A stretch of DNA of 64,000 bases from Siphonodentalium dalli (lineage: Eukaryota > Mollusca > Scaphopoda > Gadilida > Siphonodentaliidae). The notes below the pieces were generated by a model. It did not search any database and had not been told where the DNA came from. It worked only from the letters and a program-made list of their open reading frames with translations. Numbering within the stretch: the stretch's first letter is position 1; each line of letters begins with the position of its first letter. Positions 10,139-22,100 of this stretch are shown piece after piece. The position numbers and the translations under genes were made by a program. The DNA is taken from assembly GCA_032622095.1 (NCBI GenBank), contig CP136066.1, forward strand, positions 157,443,152 to 157,507,151, read 5' to 3'.

Positions 10139-13100
10139 CTGAAAATTGAGGAAACAGTCAGGAAACTTAATGGGACTAGCTTATCTTGACAGTCAACTAA
10201 TCTGACATATGGTTAAAATGTCTTTGTTTATGGGGGGGGGGGGGTGTTCTTGTACATATTAATACTTGGAGATTGAACTTCTAAATTTGGGAAATCTAGT
10301 TATGGGGCTGTTTATCTAGAAATTATTGTTCTCACGAACTATATTATTTTAATATCTCGCACGGCAATTAGCAACATCATGTTAGATGTTATATTAGCCC
10401 TTCTCTTCGACCTATACATTTCAATAATTTGTGTTTTTATGTTCATTTGTCTATACATTTAGTACATAAAAGTATGCTCTATAATTCAACATGAAAATTC
10501 TAGATTATGATTCCGGTCATAGCAATTTACTATTGCCAACATATCTGCTGATCGTGATCGGCCTCTCATTATTATTTTATACCCCGCAAACGATATAAAA
10601 CGTATTTAGGAAGAGATAGACCACTTTAAAGTGAAATTATTGATAAAATGATGATTTGTTTCAGAAAATGGCTTAATGTTGATACAACAAACCAAACCAA
10701 TTGTTTTGTTAGCTGTAAGTTAGAATCATAGGTGTGTGTGAACAACAAGCATGAATATGGTGTTAATCTCTTTATTTTGGCATGATTTTGGAGAAATTTA
10801 AGACTTAACCCTTCCATGACTGGAGCTTCCTGAAATTTTGCGAGTACCCTGTGCTAATGCTGTTCTTATATATGCGAGTCTCCCATAGAGAGCATTGCAT
10901 ACATAACAGAATGCATTGGCCTAAATATATCCACCTTGACCTTATAAGCCAGTGCATTCTCTTATATATGTGAGGCTACCTATGGGAGACTAACATATAT
11001 AAGAGAATGCACTGGCACATGATCTTTAATTCTGCACCAGTGCAGCTCCCATTGTGTAAGGGTTAATATTGTCTTTAACTGGCCTATCAAATACTCACCT
11101 GGCGGCAATGGCTGAAACAGAAAGTAAGATTAATTAATATATACTGCCAAATTAAGACAATCCAAGACAATAATATACTGGTTTCTCACATTTTAACTGT
11201 TCATTTTCTGTTGTGACAAATTATGCTGTGTTTTCCTGACAAACCAAGCTGCTCATAATCAACATACAATTAGGCCAATATAAATAATTGCTAGATTTAC
11301 ATCCCCTCCCATCCCGATTTTTATTCCCGATCCTCAATTTTTTTTTATTTGGATATCTGTTATGTAAACTTTTTTCTCATGCCTTAACATTTCAATGACC
11401 CATTAATCAGTCAATTTTTATCAAATTGGACAATCTATTAATCACCTTGTACTATATAAGATAGGATACTGTTTCAATATCAAGAACTGTCCATGGCCAT
11501 TTATGTTAGGAAGAATAACATACGGAAAATAAAATTCGCCCTGCCGGCCGCCCCATTTTTCTGAAAAAGTTGGATGAGAGATAGTAGTTGGGTGCCTGGG
11601 ATGGTCGAAAAGATCGAGTGATCTTCTCCTTCACCCCACTGAAAAAGTTGGATGTAAATCTAGCAATTTATATTGGCCTTAACCAGATATTGTCACAGAA
11701 GTTGAAAAATGTCTGTCTCATTATGTCAAAATGCTGGGTCTGAATAGATCTAATCGCTGCTTACGTTGGATTGATTGCGACATGTTTCCAAAACAAAGCA
11801 GAGATCGAATTTCAAACTGTCTCTGTGTAAACTAAAGGTGTGACTTTCCCAATGGGACTAAGGATAGCCCCTGCAGTGCACATGCAGTAATGCCCTAAAT
11901 AATCGACTCCTTAACCACAGCAGAAATATGGGTAATTTTTCAGGATTTAGTCGGAAATATGGCTTGTTGCCATTTATCGGAAAACTCTCGGTGACAAGCC
12001 ATATTTCCGACCAACTCCTGAAAAGTTACCCATAATTCTTCTGTGGTTTTAAGGAGTCGATTATTTAGAGCATTACTGTACACTACAAAAAAGGTAGCCA
12101 AAATACTAGCCATATTAACCCTTTACCCAACAGAAGGGCCCTGTGCCAATGCATTCTCTTATATATGCGAGTCGACCATAGGTCGCCTCGCATATATAAG
12201 AGAATGCATTGGCTTAACACATTACAAATTATAAAATTGTTAAAGAATGTAAGAAAAAATGGTAAAAAGTGTTAAAAAAATGATTTTTTTTAGGCCAATG
12301 CATTCTCTTATATATGCGAGGCGACCTATGGTCGACTCGCATATATAAGAGAATGCATTGGCACAGGGCATAACTGTAACTATCACAATGTGGTCAAGGA
12401 GCCGGTTCCAATGATATCCATATTTGTATGGTTCTATTGAGACAGACCGAAGATATTTTAGGCTGTTGAAGCTTTATTTGGCCGGTTTGTTGGGTAAAGG
12501 GTTAAAAGGAGTTGGCTCTTTCGATCCTCAAATTGTAAGTCAGATTCCTTATGTCATTTTGTATTTTTAGTCAAGTTGTTAGCTCAACTGAGATGAAGTC
12601 TCCGGTGGAGCTAAAGTCATCACTCCTTGTCTGTCCGTCCATCCATCAACAATTATTTAAACAACTTCTCCGGAACCATAAAACCGAATTGGTTCATATT
12701 TGGTGTGGATATTCCCTAGGTGACTCACATTCAGATTTGTTCGAACGAGGTCACTGGGTCAAATAGTTGCGAAGCCAGGGCCATAACTCTTTCCTCCATG
12801 GTAATTTTTAAAACGACTTCTCAAATACCATCGGGCCGAATGGGTTCATATTCGGTATGAAGGGTCCTTGGGTGACTGTGGTTCAGATTTGTGGGCATCA
12901 CTCCAAAAAACATATTGTTTTGATTGAACTCCTTTAAGCAAATTTTTTTTTATATATAGATATATTTAAAAAAAGGAATATTTTTAAAAACTATTTTTTA
13001 ATATTTAAAAAAATATATTAATTTAAATTTAGATTTAACTTCATACTCATTTATAAATTTTTTTTTTTACATGTTAGAACAATTTAAAAACTAATGCCAT

Positions 13101-16100
13101 TATCATTCTAACGGTTGTGGCCCCTTCACTCAAGTTCACTGCTTCCCACCCTGGGCCCAAAAATAATATTTACTAAAACTCTTGACAGAGAATCATTAAT
13201 AAGAAGCATTGCTTTGGCTCCAACTGTAAGCTTACACATGTCAAGTGAAATCTGACATTTCTATAAACATTCCCTGGAGATCTGCTAAAGGTCATTAATT
13301 CCTAATTACAACAACAATATATCATATGTATTTGTTCAAATCTCTCAATATGGCATTTAACACTCCCACCCCACCCCCACCCACGAGATAACATATTTGG
13401 CACTGGCAGGTATACTATTTCAGATTTGTTCAGATAGGGTCACCAGGTCAAATAGGGGAAAGGCAAGGGGCATACTTTCCCTCTATAAAAAAAACTACCA
13501 GGTCTATTTAGCTCATATTTAATAGTGATGCTCTGTTGGTGATTGTGATTCAGATTTGTTCAATCATGGTCACCAGGTCAAATAGGTGCAACTTGCAAGA
13601 CCAGGTACATTACTCTTTCTCTCCATAGTAATTCACGATATGTCTTCTTTGATAGAACCAAATGACCTATTTTGCTTATATTTGGTATGAAATGACCATG
13701 GGTTACAGGAATTCAGATTTGTGAAAATGGGATCACAAAGTCAAATAAGGGCAGAGCCTGGGACATAACTATTTCACACCATAGTAATTCTTAAAATATA
13801 TTTCCATTATATATGCATACTAGTTGGCTTATCAAGCGATTGACGGTTTCCCTCCATAATAATTCTTAATATGCTTCCTTCACAAGAACAGGTTCTTCGG
13901 TGACTGGGATTCAAATTTATTCAAATGGGGTCACCAGGTCAAATAGGGTGGGACCAGGGACATAACTATTTGTCTCTATAGTAATTCTTAAAATGTCTTC
14001 TCAAGAGAGGTTGGACTATTTAGCTGACATATGGTATGGAGGGTCCTTTGGTGACTGAGATTTGGTTTTGTTAAAATGAGGTCAACCTGTCAAGAAATGG
14101 CTAGGCTATCAGAGGCTATGGGGATTTACCACTTTTCTGTCTAATAAAATCGTTGATATATCAAACTCATTAAAACATCTACCTTGGAACCACCTGACTG
14201 ATTAATCTGACATTGTGTTTAGGATCCATGGATAATAGATAATTGGTATTCAACCATGTCTAAATTGTGAGATTGGAAATTTCCAACAATTGAGAAAGTT
14301 TGAGGTGTCGGTTGTCAAATTCCAACCTTAGTGAGGTGTGCAAAAGGATTTACAAACTTGGGAGTCCGGAGTCTGGTCGGGAGCAGACTTGTTATGAGCT
14401 GGAGGCGGGGGTGATCAGTAGTGTGCAGTTGGTAATTTCAAGGTGGATATTCACCGATATACGTACATGAAACCTCGCTAGCCACATGTCCTGTTTAGAA
14501 CTACTTATTAAAGTGATTATGAAAGTTCTGACCTCTGTGGTCTCCAGAGTCCCAGTCTTTTCAGTCAGGTGAGTGACTCCACAGTCATTGACTGTCTTGT
14601 TTTTATCAAACCTCAACTTATGGTTTGGCGAGGGACGGTTGGCGGGTGGGCGCCCTCAAGTTATATAACATATCCGTAAACTGATGGATTCTGTAAAGTT
14701 TTTATATGAGTTTACTGTCATGTACATAAAATCATACCCACCCATACTTTCTAACCAGTTATGCCAGTTCTATTTATAACAATTTTATGTCCATTAGCAT
14801 GATAAATTTAACAAACGTAGCCACATAATATGGTACTCAGTTCCATTTCAAAGTTCTGCCCATTTCCATTCAAAAAATGGCCAGATTCTCAAAGGAAGTT
14901 TTTGGCAAAATTCCATACTGCTTTCTTTGCAAAAAATTTGTCATGCTTCGTAAGGTACTAGGACAACCAGAATATAACATTTAGTTGTTAGTTGATTAAG
15001 TAACATGTTTAATAACAAGTAAGTCAAAATTTTCTACCTTTTCGGAATAGCAGAATAATGCTTGGGATATATATGAAAAATCAACTTTTACAAAATTTGG
15101 TTACCATTTTGCAAGCCATCTTGTCCAAAGCTGAAAAGTTTTTTTTTTTTTAACCGATTTTAATGTCATGTTTGTGATAGAAAAATCCAATATATCCGAT
15201 CATGTCAGTGGTTACAATAGTAACAATTAACCACAAAGCATCAGCAATATTAGTATTCAATGTATGGAAGGTATATTAGTTGATTTTATTTATCAACCGC
15301 ATCTTGTAAGTGATTGCAGGGCATGCTGGGGCCATATCTACCATGTTCCATAGTTTGGCAGCCATTTTCAACCAAAGTGACAATTGGTTCCATCGAGTTG
15401 GAATAGTCATAAGTAATGGTATGCCTCACTTAAATTGCACATTTCTGATAATTTCTTGTTGAAATATGACTAGAATCCCAATGGTGATTTTTTATATGAA
15501 ATTTTATACCGCGTTCTGTAAAATCTATTTTTTTGAGGGATCAGATGGAGCTGGGACACCGTGAATTGCATATTACATTGATTCAAATATCAGTTAACAT
15601 GAAAAATACAAAATAAAGTCACAATTCTCAACCAGTTCCAAACAGCAGAAACTGATCTGGAAGATAATATTAGTGAACAAAGTCAAATTTTCCACTTCCT
15701 GCTGCCATTTTGGTGGCCATTTTGCCCTAAAAAGGTGCCATTATATCTTAGCTTCACAAAAATATATACACTTGTATAAATTTGACCAGATTTTCTCACT
15801 ATAATTTACATCAAACTGATTTAGTACCCTTCTGAAAAACGGCAGCCATGTTGGACATCAACCTGTCTGGTGTCTACACGGCCACTCTTTTTGTGTTAAC
15901 ATTGCTTAAAAGTTGAGGAACATAATAAGGAAGAAAATGAGTGGGTGAAGTTAAATCCTGGGGTGGGGGGGGGGGGGGGGCAGCGGTACCCTGTCGGCTC
16001 CTAGACTAGATGGGCCATAACCAAATACAACGAGGGAACACAATCCAGCACTTCATCCCTAACAATTCAGCATATTTTCCCGAATTCAGTTTAATAGATT

Positions 16101-19100
16101 TTAACGAAGACTAGCAGGGTTACTGGTTTAAGTGGCGTGGAACACTTTTTTGGTAAATATGGGAATAGAGAGTATACTCTTGCAAAAGTAGTTATTATCC
16201 CAAGAACAAAAAGACTAGTGTAATCAGCATGTCCGTCCGTATGTCTGTTCTCCATCAGGGATCATTACTTCAACATATTACATGAATCATAATTCCATGG
16301 GATTTGGTATGTGGTTGGTATGCTAGAACGCACGTGTCAAAATCAAATTTGGTCAAAGTGCTGATGATTTTTGATGGAGTAGAGCCTCTCTTTTTTTATT
16401 AAGAATTCCGCAGTTGTTTGGATTGTCCAGATGATAACTTGGGCAATATTCAACAGAATGTTTTTACATCTGGCTTGGAGATCGCATTTTTATTTTCATA
16501 ACTTTTATGCCCAAATGGGCAGCACACAACGTTGCAAAATTTGGTAGAACATCACACAAAGTCATTCCCATATACATGAGCAGTGACTCTCCTTGTCGGA
16601 ATGTTTGCCATTTCGACGCATGGGTGCTGTCATATTCTATGTCCACTTTGGCACAAAAATGAGATATTGGTACCTGTGTATGAAATGAGATCTTATCTGA
16701 CAGTGTTTCATAAACAAATAAGAGATAATGTTTATTTGTGTCATTCATTTAAATTTAAATTAGATTAATTCCTATGTGCTGTGTTCTATGCAGTTGTACA
16801 GACAAGTGTTACAATAGTATGTTTATATAGGCTATTAACTTCTTTTCATCTGTGATAATGATGTGTCTTATGTATTATGCTGATGATTTCATGGAACAAT
16901 TATCAGAAGTACCATGTTGATAACCCTTCCCTTAATTTTGTAACTTATTTTAAGGAAAATGAACTCACTTCAACTTCTATAATGTACTCTTTGAAATTAC
17001 AAGATCAATGGATCTCACAGATTGGGATTTACATTTGGTTCAAATTGGGTTAGAGATAGGAGATTTAACACTCCCGCACCACCCTATCTATGCTATGATT
17101 TCATGTTTTACCACTTGTATATAGACTCCTTTATTGCACTCCTATGCGCGATTTCCATTGAAAACGCTGTTAATTAATTAAAAATGGTGATGTCACTAGT
17201 GAATTATGTCATTTCGTGTGACGTTATTGACATTGCATCGCTTACTGATCTGGACCAAATTTTTGATGGTTGATCTTTCTCCACATCGGGACTTTCATGC
17301 ATTAATTGTGTGTGTTTTAATCATATTTGGCGAACCAAATTGGTGCAGAAGTGTAATAAATGGAGTAATCAATTAGTTACGAGAATTACGTTCAATAATT
17401 CAATGGACTTTACGCGAGAGATGTTTGGGTAAGAAACTCGCGCGCTAACACGCACTCGTTTCTTACCGACGTCTCTCGCCTCTCGTGAATTATTTAACGT
17501 AATTCTCGGAACCAATTGATTACTCTCTAGATATTACATGTAATTATTATACCCCCACTTTCGAAGAAACCGATTTCAATAATTTTTTGTATGCAATCTC
17601 CTTAGGACCGTCTCTCCGCATGATACTAATTGCGGTGCGGTCCGACTTTCTTTTTTTAAGTTACGCCTTACTTTTCGATTTATTTTGACTTAGAAAATTT
17701 TGGGATTTGTTTTATTTTTTCGGTTTCTGCAATCATTCGAACAAATATGAACCAATTTGAATATTTTTTTCTGAACAAGCTTCTTGCGATACCATATCGA
17801 TATTATTAATCCAAATTTTTCTTTAAAGTTAAAAATCTTTTTTGTTGGGTCTACGGATAATGCGGGTTGAATTTGCCATGGTGGGGGTGTGCTAGCACGC
17901 GAGTGCACACCTCTTGTTTTGATATATATACTGGTATTATCATTAAGGTTTGATAAATTTCCAACAGTTGGAGATTTTGAAGTACCAGTTGTAATTTAGT
18001 TTGGTCCAGCTGGGAGGTAATGGGCAATGATCTATTGGGGAGGGGAGGGGCGTGCAGTTATAAATTTTAAGGTTGACACCCCCATATCCCATCACACCGT
18101 TCAACGAAGACCATCTACATGTCTCCCTGTTTAGAACTACTTGTTTTAAAGTGATTTGACAATTGTGGTCTTCAGAGTCCCAGTTTTCTCCATCTTTACA
18201 GTCTGGTGGGAGACCCACAGTCATTGACTGTCTTGTTCTTGTAAATGAGGTATTTTGCAATGAAATAAAATTGTTCTCATTCATATATACACATATATAC
18301 ATATGTTGCCGTATCTTCGTGGACATTGTATCTTTAAATTGTTATGTATTTGGTATAGAAAATTTAAATAAAATGCATTTTAAGCACATACAGAGATCAA
18401 TTATTAGAAGCCAATTATTCGACATATACGTGTATGTGTCCTCAATGGTAGATATAACATTCTAGCAATATTTAAAAAAAAAAACCTTTCAAGTTCCGTG
18501 GATGAGGGATAATTTGGTCTTGAACATCTAAGGATTATCTCACCTCACAGGGCTTTGATATCAGATTCGAATGTAATCATTGTGTAGGATTAGTTATGCC
18601 CAAGTATACCCTCATACACAGGATGTGGTCTCTTCATTGCTTGGTGGTTGTGTGTGTGTAGCGTCACACTTGGATATTACATCAGTACTGCATCCATTAT
18701 TAGAGGCTCTTATGCCCATTTTTTGGCTCCCGTGTGCATTTTGTGAAGAAATATAGCGACTATGCTAATGATGTTGCCTGATATCGCAAGCACCAGAAAA
18801 CAAATGTTAGACACCTGAGGGTCGCGACTGGGTGGATTTATGACGTCATCAAGATGGCCGCCATCCAAAATCTCAAGAGTAGGCACTGCGTCAGTTTGAT
18901 TAATAGCTAGTAGTGAATTTATGATAGGAAATATAATATTTCTCTATTGTTGTTATACCATTACAACAAGCTTCACTTTGACAGAAAAATTGACCAAATT
19001 AAACCAAGATGGCCGCCGAAATTCGGAAAATAATTTTTTTTTCACACTTGTCTCACACGTATATCACGTAATCATTGAATCCAGTTGATTGATCTCAATA

Positions 19101-22100
19101 TAAGTAAGTTCCATAATATTCATTCACATGGTGATTTCTCTCATAATTTCCGGGATGGTGCAGGCGTTTAAATGTTTTCACTGACCTGGGTGATATTGTA
19201 GATCACAAGTTCACAGATCACGGACAATGTGAGTTGCGCTATTTGGAAAAGTTTTTGGACTATGCGACAGGGACAGAGAAATACGCGCTGAAAGTTCATC
19301 GTGGTGTCATTCCAACAGACCTAGTCTCAGAGGGGAGAAGGGTCGATGTTAATGACGAGTCAATATATATTGCCAATGTGAAATCAAAAGTAAAAAAAAA
19401 TCAACACACCTGTCAAGCGAAAACTAAACTATGAATCAGAACTAGTTGATGAACAAGAAGACAGTTCAATGGATGATACCAGTGGCAGTAGTATCCCAAT
19501 AGACGAAACGGAATTTGAAGTTGAGATTGAGTACAACAGTTAGAAGGTAGGGGCATGTCGATCTGTATGTGGAGGTGAATCGACTGATCGCTCATGGCTC
19601 ACTGCCCTTAGACAATATATGTTATTTGTTATTCTTGGACTTAATCCGGTTATTTTCTTTGCCAACTACATCGATGATGCGATTTCCAAGAGAAACCAAA
19701 ATGTTCTGGTTAGCTGGATATCGGCTATTTCGAGGAAAATTTCTTCGTTTCATGCGGGGTCCTCAACACATTGGCGACATAACTCAAGGATTAACAGAGA
19801 AAAACTACTATGACCCTCTAACAGCTAAGCTGAATTTTGCCGTACCTCATAGACTCAACCTTATGACAAAGGACCAAGAATCTAAAAAAGACCAATTGTT
19901 CTTAAGAATCTAAGAGTTATCTTCCTGGTATTCAGGTATTCGCCAAGACATTATCCAGCAAGTAGCACATGTGTTTGGAAAAAATAGTTAAGATAGCAGT
20001 CGACGGAAAAAAGATATGCAGAGGAAAAGGCAAAGTTCTTGGTGATGTTGATTGTTGGGGAAGAGAGACCGAGCCAACTCTGGAAGACAGACGGGAAACA
20101 CTGGAGAAGGACAAAGAAGCAGTATCAAGATGTTTGGAAATTATAGAAGATTGTGAGGCCTGTGGAATCGATGACTTGGAGTCAGTCTTATCTTCTGCAT
20201 CTTCGGAATTAGTCGAGATAATACAACACATCATCACAAGACTCGTTGAGACCAACATGATTCTAAAAGCTAATGCCAACTCTGCGACGCAATTAATACA
20301 ATACGAAACAACTAAGGCTAAGTCATAATAAAATGATATTTGCACCTGACGTAAATTTTTATGCGATATGTTTAGTCATGATCAATCAGTCCCATATATG
20401 TTTGAAGAATGTCCTGAGAATAACACCGCCTAAACCTGCTAAAATACCAGCATATATGAAGGTTTAATTTCAGCTATCATCCGGTCTTTGAAAGCTTTTT
20501 CCCGATCATACCATGTTTTCTCAATGCTATATTCGTGCCATGTTTTCTCGGTAGTGCCCTCCGTCAAACTAAATTTTCACCAAGAAATATAGCTTTGATG
20601 GTTGGGTTTACGCACCCAAATCGATTCTCAATATATTTGCCTATAATTTCAATTGGTTTCCCGAAGTAAAGGTCTTGGTTTGCAAAAGTTATGGAGAATT
20701 AAACAGGAATTTTACCTTTTTCGAGGCAAAAGCTGTGATAAAAGTATTGAAGGGACGCGATTATGCGGTATTATTAACTAGGCAATCATACTTGCTGTTT
20801 GTTGGGTCCTTTGTTCGATGATTAAAGCAAAAAAACAGTTAAAAAATTTTCATTCTGTGCTTTGACAAACCACGTTTTCCAATCTACCCCTCGTACGGGA
20901 ATTCCAACGGTTAACAGCTCTACGCTGACCCAAAGCAATACACCGATCGGCACACATAGGGTGATTTTACTTAAAAACGATGGTCCAAACGTGAAAAGTT
21001 AATTTTAGCCGATTTTGATGCCAAATCTGTGATAGAAAAATCCAATAATTCTATAATGTCAGTGGTTAAAATAGTAACAATTAATAAAGGTGCATCAGAA
21101 ATGTTAGTATTCAGTGTATATAAGACAGAATGTTCATCAGCCACAACTTGCATTATGGTCATTGATGCTTTTGAAATTAAAAAAAAATATGGGTTGGTCT
21201 CTTAAGAACGGTCGCAATGACACATTCTAACCATAGAAACTATCCATCCCTATATTATACACTGTGATGTATTAGCATATGTAAAATGTATTTCAGACTA
21301 ATCTACCTCCAATTCTGGTCCCAAAATATCAGAGAAGAGTGCCAAATATACATTTTACTGTCTGTGTAGCTGCATAGCAACGGTTGTTATGGACATTATG
21401 ATAGGAAACAAGGTCACAAGTCTTTGTAATTGATCCTATGTCACAAATAGAACTCAAACATGCAATCCACAACAACTAACGTTGAATGAAATACTGTAAT
21501 ACATCCTTATATGAGCATTTTATACTTTCGGGTAGTTGCCGATCAGTAAGGTCCAAGGAACATATGTGGCAAGTTTCATGCCTTTATCATAATTTGTGCA
21601 ATTCTTACATTTTCATGCACCAAGCGCCTGGACTAATATGGTTTGATCCAATTTTTGAAAAACCTAGTTATGGCCCTTTTTCGAAAAAAAAAATTCACTC
21701 TTTAAAAAAAAAAAATTCATTTAGATTGAACTACTTGCTCAATTTAAATAGTTTTTTCATGCCTGGAGCCGCGCTGGTGCAGCATTACATAGTCTGTGTC
21801 AGTTGCATTCTCTTATTTATACGAGTCTCCCAAATATGGTTCAAAATCTGGAGATTGGGAACCCCCTAGGGAAGAGTGATCACTGCTCCATCAGTTTCTA
21901 CTATAAATGCTATAGCGTAAAAAAACAAGGAATGAAGAAGAAACAATATGCTGCAGGAAACTATGACAAAATGAGGGAAGAGGTTGGGAAGATAGATTGG
22001 AAAGGAGTATTTGAGGACTGTAATAATGACATCAACATCCATTCTGCCTAGTACTCGGAAGAAGTTACAGACAAACACATACCAGAAAGAAATACATCCA

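Larger units (their letters stand above)
10139..11098 (-). other. Intron 2 of the fibrinogen-related gene
   Basis: This is a 960-bp intron with a consensus donor (GTGAGT) and a pyrimidine-rich acceptor. It contains a run of 13 G (10232-10244), copy 2 of the GATCGGCC repeat (about 10450-10570) and a family 1 MITE (10805-11066) whose end lies only 32 bp from the microexon donor. Confidence 0.75.

Noticed and set aside
17943-18326. Minus-strand frame with a PPDCKDGENWDSEDHNC stretch
   Set aside because: It falls within dispersed repeat X. The other copy (14270-14620) does not keep the frame, so coding is unlikely despite the passing resemblance to a fibrinogen-domain start.
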